The translations under genes were made by a program, and so were the position numbers. A stretch of 35,384 nucleotides of DNA, from contig JAJDUQ010000122.1 of assembly GCA_022826505.1 (NCBI GenBank), positions 1-35,384 on the forward strand, in the 5' to 3' direction. Under the pieces are notes generated by a model. That model was not told where the DNA came from, did no database searches, and saw only the letters and a program-made list of their open reading frames with translations. Below, piece after piece: positions 1-8,964 of this stretch; within the stretch, counting starts at the first letter, position 1; every line of letters starts with the position of its first letter. Source of the DNA: Gammaproteobacteria bacterium. GTDB taxonomy: Bacteria; Pseudomonadota; Gammaproteobacteria; HK1.

Positions 1-748
1 CGACGAACTGGACCTCGCCGAACTTGCCGCGGAGCTGGAAAGGGAGCCGGCGGAGGAAGGGCCGAGCCGGGCCGCCGACGAGGTGCGTGGCGCCCTCGAT
101 CGCCTCAGCGACGGTCACGACGGCGGGACCGCCGATCCCGGCGTGCCCGGATCCACACCGGCGGCCGCGGATGCGTATGCGTCCGGACGCGATCCCGAAT
201 CTCCGGGGGAAGGACGGTCCGATGCGCTGCTCGCGGCTTTCGACGACCTGAAGTCGGAGGACATGGATTCGGATGCTCCGGAAACCGCCCCGATGGCCGA
301 TGCCGGTGATGCGACCGCACGCGACTTCGAACTACCGGACGACGAACATGACGACGCGCTACTCGCGTTGCTCGACGACCGGGGGGCGGTAGCTGCGAGA
401 TCCGGCGTATCCGGAACGACGGACGAGGGCGACGAAGCCGACGAAGGCAGCGCCGGAATGGCCGCCGAACGGAGCGTTGATCGCGAGCCGGAGCCGAACG
501 ACTCCGACGACCCCCGTCCACCGGAGAAGACGGCGCCACTCGACGATTCCACTTTTCCAGCCGATACCGGGGTGCTTCCGCTTGAAGACGTCGGCGAGGA
601 CGAGGTGCAGACCACGATCGATCTCGCCCAGGTGTACATGGAAATGGGTGACACCGAGAGCGCTCGCGGATTTCTCGAGGCGGTGCTGGCCGAAGGCGAT
701 GCCGAGCAGCGCGACACCGCCCGGGAAATGCTCTCCAGGCTTGCCTGA
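1..748 (+). CDS. fimV: FimV/HubP-family polar hub protein, C-terminal part
   Basis: Only the last 248 or so residues are present; the reading frame is open from base 2 and the start lies outside the window. The visible part is a very acidic, Asp/Glu/Ala-rich linker of about 190 residues. It ends in a compact helical module with the pattern 'TTIDLAQVYMEMGD', then 'ARGFLEAVLAEGD' and 'MLSRLA' just before the stop. This is the short TPR-like FimV C-terminal domain. FimV/HubP proteins are inner-membrane, peptidoglycan-binding hubs that organise cell poles, type IV pili and, in Pseudomonas, cAMP signalling. The acidic low-complexity linker is typical of the family. The next gene, truA, is the usual neighbour of fimV in gammaproteobacteria, which supports the call. 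Confidence 0.9.
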   Translation, partial: DELDLAELAAELEREPAEEGPSRAADEVRGALDRLSDGHDGGTADPGVPGSTPAAADAYASGRDPESPGEGRSDALLAAFDDLKSEDMDSDAPETAPMADAGDATARDFELPDDEHDDALLALLDDRGAVAARSGVSGTTDEGDEADEGSAGMAAERSVDREPEPNDSDDPRPPEKTAPLDDSTFPADTGVLPLEDVGEDEVQTTIDLAQVYMEMGDTESARGFLEAVLAEGDAEQRDTAREMLSRLA

Positions 749-838
749 AACGCCATGCACGCACGCTATCTGGCGCCCGGGAAGCGATTGTCCGGGGATC
801 GGACGGACAGGCGCTGAATCGGGATCGGCGGCACGGGA

Positions 839-1618
839 ATGCGCATCGCGCTCGGTCTGGAATATGACGGCAGCCGGTTCCACGGTTTCGAGTCCCAGAC
901 CGCCCGACGCACGGTGCAGGGCGAGGTGGAGAAGGCGCTGGTACGGGTCGCGGCGTCGCCGGTTCGGGTCGTCTGCGCGGGCCGCACCGACGCCGGCGTT
1001 CACGCCCTCGGCCAGGTGGTGCACTTCGACACCGACGCTTCCCGCCCGGCCCGTGCCTGGGTGCGCGGCGTCAACACGTACCTCCCGCCCGACTTGACGG
1101 TGCTCTGGACCCGGGCCGTCGACGACGACTTCCACGCCCGGTTTCGGGCGCTGCGGCGCCGCTACCGCTATGTCATCGTGAACCGGAGCACGCGTCCCGC
1201 TCTCCTCGCGGGAAGAGCGGCATGGGAATATCGTCCCCTCGACGCCCGGCTCATGCATCTCGGTGCGCGGCATCTCGTCGGCGAGCACGATTTCTCGTCG
1301 TTCCGCGCCGCCGGATGCCAGGCGAAGAGCCCGGTACGCCGCGTGCACCGGATCGACGTGAGCCGCAGCGGCGAGAGGATCGTCATCGATGTGGACGCGA
1401 ACGCATTTCTGCAGCACATGGTGCGAAACATCGCGGGCACGCTCGTGGCGGCAGGGTCGGGGGAGCGGGATCCGGCATGGGTGGCGTCGGTTCTGGAGGC
1501 CCGTGACCGCCGGGCCGCGGGAGTCACGGCGCCGCCGGGCGGGCTCTACCTGGTCGGAGTGGATTACCCTGAAGCCGCCGGCATTCCGGCAGTACCGTTC
1601 CCGGATGCACTCTGGTAG
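839..1618 (+). CDS. truA: tRNA pseudouridine(38-40) synthase TruA
   Basis: This 259-residue protein converts uridines 38-40 of the tRNA anticodon stem-loop to pseudouridine. The catalytic motif GRTDAGVHA is at residues 49-57, with the nucleophilic Asp at 51. The N-terminal 'LGLEYDGSRFHGF' strand and the later 'FQAxGCQ'-like and 'FLQHMVRNIAGTL' segments are also typical. Length fits the family. ATG 839 is the only sensible start, because an in-frame stop lies just upstream; the ribosome-binding site is weak. It follows fimV after 90 bases. In many gammaproteobacteria trpF comes next, but here a structured non-coding element and then the convergent argJ follow. Confidence 0.97.
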   Translation: MRIALGLEYDGSRFHGFESQTARRTVQGEVEKALVRVAASPVRVVCAGRTDAGVHALGQVVHFDTDASRPARAWVRGVNTYLPPDLTVLWTRAVDDDFHARFRALRRRYRYVIVNRSTRPALLAGRAAWEYRPLDARLMHLGARHLVGEHDFSSFRAAGCQAKSPVRRVHRIDVSRSGERIVIDVDANAFLQHMVRNIAGTLVAAGSGERDPAWVASVLEARDRRAAGVTAPPGGLYLVGVDYPEAAGIPAVPFPDALW

Positions 1619-1838
1619 CGTCAGTGCGAAAATTTCACCGATTCGCGAAGCGAGGACGTGGAGATGGTCAGGCTTCCGCTTGCTGCGCAAGCTTGGGATG
1701 TTTTCGCAAGGCGAACGCGAGTCAGGGCGCGCAGGCGTACTTGCCAGTACGTCGAGCACCCTGGCCGCGTTCAACGCAGCGAAAACAGTCAGATCCGCGT
1801 CCGCAGCCGTGATCTGGTGAGAAATGCGGGCTTGCCCG
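1619..1838. repeat. Structured intergenic element between truA and argJ
   Basis: The 220 bases between the convergent truA and argJ stops hold no credible gene but much secondary structure. A nested, interrupted long hairpin has four arm pairs: TTTTCGC 1701-1707 with GCGAAAA 1779-1785; GAACGCG 1713-1719 with CGCGTTC 1766-1772; CAGGG 1723-1727 with CCCTG 1759-1763; and the tip CGTACT 1736-1741 with AGTACG 1746-1751 around the loop TGCC. A separate hairpin, GCTTGC/GCAAGC with a TGC loop, lies at 1678-1692. Imperfect terminal inverted repeats are formed by 1632-1639 (ATTTCACC) and the segment from 1816 (GGTGAGAAAT). This looks like a dispersed palindromic repeat or a structured RNA rather than a simple terminator. 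Only one copy is in the window, so 'repeat' is inference. Confidence 0.5.
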
Positions 1839-3056
1839 TCAGGTCCGGTACTCGGCGTTGATGGTGACGTACTGGTGCGAGAAATCGCACGTCCAGACCC
1901 GGTCGTGTGCCTCGCCGCGGCCGAGTGCGATTCGAATCACGATTTCCTCGCGGGAAACCGCCTCGGTACCGGCCGCCTCGGTGTAGGCCGCATCGCGCCC
2001 GCCCGCGCTGACGATGCACACCCCATTGAGCCAGATTCGGATTCGGGAGAGGTCGAGGTCGGCGAGGCCGGCGCGACCGACCGCGGCCAGGATGCGGCCC
2101 CAGTTCGCATCGCTTGCATAGAGCGCGGTCTTCACGAGCGGCGAATGGGCGACGGTCCAGGCAACGTCCAGACACTCGGCTCGACTGCCGCCCTCCTCGA
2201 CCGCAACGGTGACGAACTTCGTCGCGCCTTCCCCGTCGCGCACGATGGCGTGGGCGAGCTCGAGGGCGACTTCGCCGATCGCCGCCGTCAACGCGGGCAG
2301 GTCCGCCGAGCCCTCGCGAACCGGCGGATTGCCCAGCGCACCGGTCGCGACGATGACGCATGCATCGTTGGTCGACGTGTCGCCGTCGACGGTGATGCGG
2401 TTGAAGCTCGACTCGACCGCGTCTTTCGCAATCGAGCGCAACGTGTCCGCGGCGACCGCGGCGTCGGTGGCGATGAACGCCAGCATGGTGGCCATGTCGG
2501 GCCGAATCATCCCCGAGCCCTTGGCGATTCCGGTGATTGTCGCGGTCCCGCCGGCGAGGGCGACCGAGCGGCTGACGCCCTTGGGAACGATATCGGTCGT
2601 CGCGATGGCGCCCGCCGCGTCGAGCCAGCCGTCCGGGCGCAGCGCTCGGGCCACGTTCGGAACGGCATTCTCGAACCGCTCCGTCGAAAGCGGCTCGCCG
2701 ATGACCCCGGTGGAAAACGGCAGCACCGTCTCGGCCGGCGCCCCCGTGGCCTCGGCGACGATCGCGCAGCACCTCCTTGCGTCTTCGATGCCTCGTGTCC
2801 CGGTCCCCGCGTTGGCGTTGCCCGCGTTGACGAGGAGATAGCGCGGCACCGCCCGGGCGAGGTGCTCGCGGGCCACGGTGACCGGAGCGGCGCAGAACGC
2901 ATTGCGCGTGAACGTCGCCGCGCAAGACGCTCCGTCCACGATTTCGAACAGGGTCAGATCGTCGCGCGGCCGGCTGCGACCGCCCAGCGCCGCGGTGGCG
3001 ACGCGCACGCCCGGCACCGGGCGCAGCGACACGGGTGCCTTCAACCCGACGGGCAT
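1839..3056 (-). CDS. argJ: Bifunctional glutamate N-acetyltransferase / ornithine acetyltransferase ArgJ
   Basis: This 405-residue enzyme transfers acetyl groups between N-acetylornithine and glutamate, the cyclic route of arginine synthesis; family members often also make N-acetylglutamate from acetyl-CoA. The precursor cleaves itself before a Thr that becomes the N-terminal nucleophile of the beta chain. Here that site is the MATML motif, with Thr 190 following the 'KGSGMIRPDMA' segment. The C-terminus 'YVTINAEYRT' is also diagnostic. A strong Shine-Dalgarno (GGAGG) precedes ATG 3056. The gene starts 13 bases after the secA stop, so the two are probably one transcript. Whether this copy accepts acetyl-CoA cannot be decided by eye. 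Confidence 0.97.
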   Translation of the reverse strand: MPVGLKAPVSLRPVPGVRVATAALGGRSRPRDDLTLFEIVDGASCAATFTRNAFCAAPVTVAREHLARAVPRYLLVNAGNANAGTGTRGIEDARRCCAIVAEATGAPAETVLPFSTGVIGEPLSTERFENAVPNVARALRPDGWLDAAGAIATTDIVPKGVSRSVALAGGTATITGIAKGSGMIRPDMATMLAFIATDAAVAADTLRSIAKDAVESSFNRITVDGDTSTNDACVIVATGALGNPPVREGSADLPALTAAIGEVALELAHAIVRDGEGATKFVTVAVEEGGSRAECLDVAWTVAHSPLVKTALYASDANWGRILAAVGRAGLADLDLSRIRIWLNGVCIVSAGGRDAAYTEAAGTEAVSREEIVIRIALGRGEAHDRVWTCDFSHQYVTINAEYRT

Positions 3057-3069
3057 CCGAGTTCCTCCC

Positions 3070-5934
3070 TCACTTCAGGCGTCCGTGACATTGCTTGAAC
3101 TTCTTCCCCGAGCCGCACGGACACGGCTCGTTGCGGCCAATCTTGCGCCCTCCGCGGACGTAGGGCGATCGGTTTTCCGAACGCGACCGGGCAGGTGCCG
3201 CGCCACCGGCTCCGACCCGCTGGCGGGCGAGCGCGGCCGATCCGACCGCCGCCGGGGTCATCCCGTGCGCCAACCCGCCGCCCGCGGCCCGCAACGGCTC
3301 CATCGCCCCATCGACCGCGTCATGCGCGTGCTCCGGCGCAGGCAGGGACGCCGCATCCTCCATCGGCTCCGGCAGCGCCGCGTGAACCGCCTCCACCGGT
3401 GCGCTTTGCCGACGGCGCGCCTCGATCGCCTCGACATCCTCCTCGGCCCGCACCTGCACCTTCGACAGCAGTCCGACGACTTCGGACTTGATGCGCCCGG
3501 TCAGTGCCTGAAACATCTCGAATGCTTCGCGCTTGTACTCCTGCTTCGGGTTCTTCTGCGCATAGCCCCGCAGGCCGATTCCCTGGCGGAGGTAGTCCAT
3601 GGACGCGAGATGCTCCTTCCAGCACTTGTCGAGGATCTGAAGCGTGACCGCCTTCTCGAAATGCCGCATCACCTGGGAGCCGGCGTACTGCTCCTTGGCC
3701 TGGTACCGCTCGACGATCGTCGCGAGGATGCGCGCGCGCAGCGGCTCCTCGTGCAGCTCGTCATCCTCCTCGAGCCACCGGCTCACCGGCAGCTTCACCG
3801 CGAATTCGTTCTCCAGTGCGACCTCCAGTCCCGGGACGTCCCACAGTTCGTCGAGACTTTCGGGCGGAATGAACGCGTCGATGACCTCGTTCACCACGTC
3901 CGCGCGCAGTGCATCGACCTGCTCCGAGACATCGCCCGTTTCCATCAGCTCGTTGCGGAGCGTGTAGATTTCCCGGCGCTGGTCGTTGGCGACGTCGTCG
4001 TACTCCAGGAGCTGCTTGCGAACGTCGAAGTTGTACGCTTCGACCTTTCGCTGGGCGTTCTCGATGGCCTTCGTCACCCAGCGATGCTCGATGGCCTCTC
4101 CGTGCTCCATCCCGAGCTTCTGCATGATCCCGCCGACGCGGTCCGACGCGAACCGCCGCATCAGGTCGTCCTTGAGGGAGAGGTAGAAGCGGCTCGAGCC
4201 GGGGTCGCCCTGGCGCCCGGATCGGCCGCGCAACTGATTGTCGATGCGCCGCGACTCGTGCCGCTCGGTCCCGACGATGTGAAGCCCGCCCGCCGCGACC
4301 ACCTGGTCGTGCCGCGCGCGCCATTCGGTGCGCGCGGACTCCATCGCATCGTCGCCGGCGCCGCCCTGTTCCATCTCCGCGAGCTCCGCGACCAGATTGC
4401 CGCCGAGCACGATGTCCGTCCCGCGCCCGGCCATGTTCGTCGCGATCGTCACCGCACCCGGCCGGCCGGCCTGGGCGACGATCGCCGCTTCGCGCGCGTG
4501 CTGTTTCGCGTTCAGCACTTCGTGCGCGATGTGCGCGTCGCCCAGCTTTCCCGAAAGAAGCTCGGAGGTCTCGATCGACGTCGTGCCCACCAGGACCGGC
4601 TGGCCGCGGGACGAGCAATCCCGGATGTCCTCCAGCACCGCCCCGAACTTCTCCTCCTGCGTGAGGAACACCAGGTCGGCCATGTCGTCGCGAATCATGT
4701 CCAGATGGGTCGGGACGACGACGACTTCGAGGCCGTAGATCTGCTGGAACTCCGCGGCCTCCGTGTCCGCGGTGCCCGTCATGCCGGCGAGCTTGTCGTA
4801 CAGGCGGAAGTAGTTCTGGAACGTGATGGACGCGAGCGTCTGGTTCTCGTTCTGGATCGGCACGCCTTCCTTCGCCTCGATCGCCTGGTGCAGACCTTCC
4901 GACCAGCGCCGGCCCGGCATCGTGCGCCCGGTGAACTCGTCGACGATCACGACCTGTCCGTCACGCACGATGTACTCGACGTTCCGGTTGAACAGTGCGT
5001 GGGCGCGCAGCGCCGCGTTGAGATGGTGAACCAGGATGATGTGGGTGGGGTCGTAGAGACTCTGGCCTTCGGGAAGGAGTTCGGCCTCGGTGAGCACCGC
5101 TTCGACCGTCTCGTGGCCATCCTCGGTCAGGTGCACCTGCTTGGCTTTTTCATCGACCGAGTAGTCGCCCGGACCGTCTTCCTCGACCTGGCGCTGGAGC
5201 CTGGGGATGACCTTGTCGATGCGCACGTAGAGCTCGGAGGTCTCGTCCGTCGGTCCGGAGATGATCAACGGGGTGCGGGCCTCGTCGATGAGGATCGAAT
5301 CGACCTCGTCCACGATGGCGAAGGTCAGCTCGCGCTGCATCTTGTCGGCGATGCTGAACGCCATGTTGTCGCGCAGATAGTCGAACCCGAGCTCGTTGTT
5401 CGTCGCGTAGACGACGTCCGCGGTGTAGGCATCGCGCTTGTCGCGCGGGTGCATGCCCGGAACCACGACACCGGTGCGCATGCCGAGAAACTCGTAGATC
5501 GTCCCCATCCACTGCGCGTCACGCTTCGCGAGGTAGTCGTTCACGGTGACGATGTGCACGCTGCGGCCGGCGAGCGCGTTCAGATAGGCGGGGAGCGTGG
5601 CCACGAGGGTCTTGCCCTCTCCGGTGCGCATCTCGGAGATCCGGCCTTCGTGGAGCACGATCCCACCGATGAGCTGGACGTCGAAGTGACGCATGTCGAG
5701 CGTGCGCCGGCCGGCCTCGCGCACCACCGCGAACGCTTCGGGGAGTACGGATTCGAGCGATTCTCCCTGACCGACCCTGGCGCGCAGGGTGTCGGTTCGC
5801 GCGCGAATCTCCGCGTCGGACAGGGCCGTCATCTCCGGCTCCAGCGCGTTGATGCGCTCGACGGATTTCCGCATCCGGCGCAACTGCCGGTCGTTGCGAG
5901 TGCCGACGACCTTGTTGAAGATGGACTTGATCAT
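3070..5934 (-). CDS. secA: Preprotein translocase ATPase SecA
   Basis: This 954-residue protein is the ATP-driven motor that pushes unfolded preproteins through SecYEG. The Walker A motif GEGKT is at 105-109, and the DEVD box of the first nucleotide-binding domain is at 209-212. The second motor domain carries the '[14 protein letters not shown]' and '[12 protein letters not shown]' segments. The extreme C-terminus has the zinc-binding SEC-C motif ([13 protein letters not shown]), which binds SecB and lipids. Length is slightly above the E. coli protein because of an Ala-, Pro- and Glu-rich linker before the zinc motif. It is divergent from dciA across 87 bases and precedes argJ. There is no secM upstream, so the E. 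coli type of translation-arrest regulation is not expected here. Confidence 0.99.
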   Translation of the reverse strand: MIKSIFNKVVGTRNDRQLRRMRKSVERINALEPEMTALSDAEIRARTDTLRARVGQGESLESVLPEAFAVVREAGRRTLDMRHFDVQLIGGIVLHEGRISEMRTGEGKTLVATLPAYLNALAGRSVHIVTVNDYLAKRDAQWMGTIYEFLGMRTGVVVPGMHPRDKRDAYTADVVYATNNELGFDYLRDNMAFSIADKMQRELTFAIVDEVDSILIDEARTPLIISGPTDETSELYVRIDKVIPRLQRQVEEDGPGDYSVDEKAKQVHLTEDGHETVEAVLTEAELLPEGQSLYDPTHIILVHHLNAALRAHALFNRNVEYIVRDGQVVIVDEFTGRTMPGRRWSEGLHQAIEAKEGVPIQNENQTLASITFQNYFRLYDKLAGMTGTADTEAAEFQQIYGLEVVVVPTHLDMIRDDMADLVFLTQEEKFGAVLEDIRDCSSRGQPVLVGTTSIETSELLSGKLGDAHIAHEVLNAKQHAREAAIVAQAGRPGAVTIATNMAGRGTDIVLGGNLVAELAEMEQGGAGDDAMESARTEWRARHDQVVAAGGLHIVGTERHESRRIDNQLRGRSGRQGDPGSSRFYLSLKDDLMRRFASDRVGGIMQKLGMEHGEAIEHRWVTKAIENAQRKVEAYNFDVRKQLLEYDDVANDQRREIYTLRNELMETGDVSEQVDALRADVVNEVIDAFIPPESLDELWDVPGLEVALENEFAVKLPVSRWLEEDDELHEEPLRARILATIVERYQAKEQYAGSQVMRHFEKAVTLQILDKCWKEHLASMDYLRQGIGLRGYAQKNPKQEYKREAFEMFQALTGRIKSEVVGLLSKVQVRAEEDVEAIEARRRQSAPVEAVHAALPEPMEDAASLPAPEHAHDAVDGAMEPLRAAGGGLAHGMTPAAVGSAALARQRVGAGGAAPARSRSENRSPYVRGGRKIGRNEPCPCGSGKKFKQCHGRLK

Positions 5935-6021
5935 TCTGTGCCTGGAACCGTGTTCACTGAATTTGCGACGGGCGAGCGTTGTCTCTAGCCTGTTCAGTCA
6001 CCCCTTCGGACCAATCCCGCG

Positions 6022-6345
6022 GTGTCACGTTCCAATCGCTCGCGTCCCTGGAAGACGATTCGCTCCGTCGTCGCCGACGACGATTCCACGCTGGGGATGC
6101 TGATCAGACGCGCCGACGAGTTCAGGCGCTGCGAAGAATCCCTCAAAGGCTACCTCGACCTGCCCGGAGCGGAAAGCCTCCGGGTCGCCGCGATCGAAGG
6201 CGGAGCGCTCGTTCTCGTCGTCGACTCCGCGGCCCGGGGCGCGCGCCTGCGATTTCATGCGCCGCGCATTGTCGCTCACGTCGCGCGCTCGCTCGGGCGA
6301 ACCGATCTCCACCGGCTCGAGATTCGGGTTCGTCCGGAGCGCTGA
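6022..6345 (+). CDS. dciA: DciA-type replicative helicase loader (DUF721)
   Basis: The 107-residue product has the DUF721 pattern. An N-terminal helix contains regularly spaced Leu/Ile residues (around 28-46). A beta-alpha domain follows with 'LRVAAIEGGALVLVVDSAARGARLRFHAPRI'-like spacing, ending in a basic strand 'LEIRVRP'. DUF721 includes DciA, which helps load the DnaB replicative helicase in bacteria that lack DnaC. The position between lpxC and secA, divergent from secA, is where this gene sits in Pseudomonas and relatives. The start is GTG 6022; an in-frame TAG lies about 36 bases upstream and no ATG lies between. The ribosome-binding site is poor. The function is assigned from family and neighbourhood, not from a catalytic motif. 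Confidence 0.75.
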   Translation: MSRSNRSRPWKTIRSVVADDDSTLGMLIRRADEFRRCEESLKGYLDLPGAESLRVAAIEGGALVLVVDSAARGARLRFHAPRIVAHVARSLGRTDLHRLEIRVRPER

Positions 6346-6563
6346 GCGGTCGGAACGGCGCCGCGGGAGCTCGCCGGGACACCGCCGGCGTATCCAGGGG
6401 AAGCGTTCGCGAGCGTGCCGTGGGCGGCACCGGTTGGTGAATGAGCCGACGACGGTGCGGCGAACGCCGCCCCCGCATGGAACGCCGACCGGCTTCCTCG
6501 TCGTCGGCCGGCGGTCCCGACGCCGGTCCGTCGTGCGCGACCCGGTGAGATGCGCGGGTTCGG
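6346..6563. other. Convergent intergenic region dciA/lpxC with hairpins
   Basis: The 218 bases between the convergent ends of dciA and lpxC contain no plausible gene. A perfect hairpin, GTGCCG/CGGCAC around a TGGG loop, lies at 6415-6430, 70 bases after dciA. A second, imperfect GC-rich inverted repeat is near 6482-6514. Neither is followed by a T-run, so they could be Rho-dependent or bidirectional ends. The assignment as terminators is weak. Confidence 0.3.
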
Positions 6564-7475
6564 TCAGACCGCCGTGACCGGCTGCATGTAGATGATGGGC
6601 ACGTCGACCTGATCGTCGAATGTCGCAATTTCCCATGCGCTCTTGTCGGCCACCAGTGCCTTCAACAGCTTGTTGTTGAGCTTGTGACCCGACTTGTGGC
6701 CGTCGAACATTCCGATGAGGCTGTGACCCAGCAGATACAGGTCGCCGATGGCGTCCAGCACCTTGTGCTTGACGAACTCGTCCTCGTATCGCAGCCCGTC
6801 CTCGTTGAGCACGCGGTAGTCGTCGACGATGATCGCGTTGTCCAGCGTGCCTCCCAGGGCGAGGTTGTTCTCGCGCAGGCTCTCCAGATCGCGCATGAAT
6901 CCGAAGGTTCGCGCGCGGCTGACCTCCTTCACGAACGAAGTGGTGGAGAAATCGACCGTGGCCTTGCTCACGCTGCGGTGAAAGGCCGGATGGTCGAACT
7001 CGATCGAGAACGAAACCTTGAACCCCTCGAAGGGCTCGAAACGTGCCCACTTGTTCCCGTCTTCCACCGCGACCGGCTTCCTGATCCGAATGAACTGCTT
7101 GGCCGCGTTCTGCTGCTCGATGCCCGCCGATTGAATCAGGAACACGAACGGTCCCGCGCTGCCGTCCATGATCGGCACTTCCGGCGCGCTCACGTCAACG
7201 TAGGCGTTGTCGATTCCGAGCCCCGCCATCGCCGAGAGCAGGTGCTCGACGGTGGACACGCAGGCATCACCGCGGCTCAGGGTGGTGGACAGGGTGGTGT
7301 CCCCGACGTTCTCGGGACACGCCCTGATCTCCACCGCGTCATCCAGGTCGACCCGGCGGAATATGATTCCGGTGTTCGGCGGAGCGGGCCTCAGCGAGAG
7401 GTAGACCTTACGGCCGCTGTGGAGCCCGACACCCGACGCCCTGATGACGTTCTTCAGCGTGCACTGCCTGATCAT
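6564..7475 (-). CDS. lpxC: UDP-3-O-acyl-N-acetylglucosamine deacetylase LpxC
   Basis: This 303-residue zinc amidase catalyses the first committed step of lipid A synthesis. The zinc ligands are visible: His 78 (in STVEHLLSA), His 237 and Asp 241 (in HKVLDAIGD). The general acid/base His 264 is in the GHKSGH segment. The start is ATG 7475 (MIRQCTLKN), which matches the family N-terminus and has a GGGGGAAG ribosome-binding site; the frame stays open upstream but that extension is not family-like. The C-terminus ends in 'MQPVTAV' and lacks the Leu-Ala-rich tail that serves as the FtsH degron in E. coli, so turnover may differ. It is the last gene of the dcw cluster, 217 bases after ftsZ, and probably has its own promoter. 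Confidence 0.97.
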   Translation of the reverse strand: MIRQCTLKNVIRASGVGLHSGRKVYLSLRPAPPNTGIIFRRVDLDDAVEIRACPENVGDTTLSTTLSRGDACVSTVEHLLSAMAGLGIDNAYVDVSAPEVPIMDGSAGPFVFLIQSAGIEQQNAAKQFIRIRKPVAVEDGNKWARFEPFEGFKVSFSIEFDHPAFHRSVSKATVDFSTTSFVKEVSRARTFGFMRDLESLRENNLALGGTLDNAIIVDDYRVLNEDGLRYEDEFVKHKVLDAIGDLYLLGHSLIGMFDGHKSGHKLNNKLLKALVADKSAWEIATFDDQVDVPIIYMQPVTAV

Positions 7476-7592
7476 CGCGGCTGCTTCCCCCGTAGATTCA
7501 CTGTGACGAGATCCCTCTCGGCTCTTCACCATGTCATCCCGGAACAGCGGGAACGCACACCGGGGGGAAGCACACCCTGGCCTGCCCCTCAC

Positions 7593-7616
7593 TTGTGATA
7601 TATGACGCTATCACAA
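7593..7616. promoter_or_regulatory. Perfect palindrome upstream of lpxC, possible operator
   Basis: Arms TTGTGATA (7593-7600) and TATCACAA (7609-7616) are perfect inverted repeats around an 8-base spacer. They lie 118 bases before the lpxC start in the ftsZ-lpxC gap. On the minus strand the right part reads as an AT-rich, -10-like CATATATC. The symmetry and size suit a dimeric repressor site. It is not a CRP site: the TGTGA/TCACA halves are 12 bases apart instead of 6. The rest of the gap, 7476-7592 and 7617-7692, shows nothing clear apart from the lpxC ribosome-binding site. Confidence 0.4.
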
Positions 7617-7692
7617 TTCCTTCCCGGACACGACACGCGGTGGACCCATACCATCGCAATCCCGGTTTCGGCGCAAATTCGGAGCAGGGCTC

Positions 7693-8868
7693 TCAGTCCA
7701 GTTGCTTGCGCAAAAATACCGGAATTTTCTGGTAGTCGCTGTCCTCCTCGAACATCTGAAGCGACTCCTGTCGATCCGGTTGCTTGCGAATGATCGTCGG
7801 CACTTCGTAGCGGCGATAGTCGCTTCCCGACGCGCCGCCGGCCGGGACGTTCTCCGGTGCCCGAGCCGGCTCCGCGTCGACGAGCCGCACCGGCTGCGCG
7901 GCGGCCGACCGCTCGGCGTCGCCGAGACCGGTCGCGACGACCGTGACCCGGATTTCCTCGCCGATGGACTCGTCGAGCGCGGTCCCCATGACCACCAGCG
8001 CGTTGTCCGCCGCGAACTCACCGATGGATTCGCCTACCGAGTGGAACTCGTGCATGCCGAGATTGGAGCCTGCCGTGATGTTGACGAGAATTCCCCGCGC
8101 GCCGCTCAGATTGACGTCTTCGAGGAGGGGACAGCGCATGGCGATCTCGGCCGCCGCCCGGGCCCCATCCTCGCCCGAGCCCCGCCCCGATCCCATCATC
8201 GCCCGGCCCTTCTCCGACATCACGGTACGAACGTCGGCGAAGTCGACATTGATCATGCCGGGGCGAGTGATGAGCTCGGCGATTCCCTGCACCGCGCCGA
8301 GCAGCACGTCGTTTGCGGCGGCGAAGGCTTCCTTGAGCGTGACCCGCTCGCCCAGCACGCTCAGCAGCTTCTCGTTCGGGATGGTGATCAGCGAATCCAC
8401 GTGCTCGCTCAGTTCGGCGATGCCTTCCTCCGCGATGGTCATCCGCCGCTTGAGTTCGAACGGAAAGGGCTTGGTGATGACCGCGACGGTCAGGATTCCC
8501 ATCTCGCGCGCAATCTGCGCGATGACCGGAGATGCGCCGGTGCCGGTACCTCCGCCCATGCCCGCGGTGATGAACACCATGTCGGATCCTTCGAGAAGGT
8601 CGACCAGGCGCTCGCGATCCTCCAGCGCGGCCTGACGGCCGATCTCCGGATTGGCGCCCGCCCCGAGCCCCTTGGTGACGTTGGTGCCCAACTGCAGGAC
8701 GGTGCGGGCGGCGTTGTTGGTCAGTGCCTGGGAGTCGGTGTTGACGCAAACGAATTCGACACCCTCGATCTCGCTCGCGACCATGTGCTCGACGGCATTG
8801 CCTCCACCGCCTCCGACCCCAATCACGCGTATGACTGCGCTGTTGGTGTTTTCGACCAGCTCGAACAT
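7693..8868 (-). CDS. ftsZ: Cell division protein FtsZ
   Basis: This 391-residue tubulin-like GTPase forms the Z ring. It has the glycine-rich N-terminal loop (residues 18-23), the signature GGGTGTG at 105-111 and the T7-loop segment 'NVDFADV', which supplies the catalytic acidic residues to the neighbouring subunit. After a variable linker the C-terminal peptide '[10 protein letters not shown]' is the binding site for FtsA and ZipA. The start is ATG 8868 with an excellent AAGGAGG site 8 bases upstream; the frame is open for another 29 codons but without family resemblance. It lies 96 bases after ftsA and 217 before lpxC. FtsZ often has extra promoters inside ftsQA, but I could not single one out. 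Confidence 0.99.
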   Translation of the reverse strand: MFELVENTNSAVIRVIGVGGGGGNAVEHMVASEIEGVEFVCVNTDSQALTNNAARTVLQLGTNVTKGLGAGANPEIGRQAALEDRERLVDLLEGSDMVFITAGMGGGTGTGASPVIAQIAREMGILTVAVITKPFPFELKRRMTIAEEGIAELSEHVDSLITIPNEKLLSVLGERVTLKEAFAAANDVLLGAVQGIAELITRPGMINVDFADVRTVMSEKGRAMMGSGRGSGEDGARAAAEIAMRCPLLEDVNLSGARGILVNITAGSNLGMHEFHSVGESIGEFAADNALVVMGTALDESIGEEIRVTVVATGLGDAERSAAAQPVRLVDAEPARAPENVPAGGASGSDYRRYEVPTIIRKQPDRQESLQMFEEDSDYQKIPVFLRKQLD

Positions 8869-8964
8869 GGCTGACCCTCCTTGCAGGTATCGTGCCTTGT
8901 GTTTTTCTCGCGAAGGGCACCGGTTCCCGGCGAGCCTGCCGCCCGGACCCGGCACGTCTCGCTC

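Noticed and set aside
1624..1861. Short open frames inside the truA-argJ element
   Set aside because: Several overlapping frames on both strands, none with a ribosome-binding site; the inverted repeats explain the sequence better.
2878..5988. Open plus-strand frame of 1036 codons across secA
   Set aside because: It is the antisense shadow of secA in GC-rich DNA. The minus-strand protein has all SecA motifs, while the plus-strand translation has none.
7476..7592. Possible 39-residue upstream extension of LpxC
   Set aside because: LpxC proteins begin at the MIRQ-type N-terminus, and ATG 7475 has a proper ribosome-binding site.
7593..7616. CRP-binding site
   Set aside because: The TGTGA and TCACA half-sites are 12 bases apart rather than 6.
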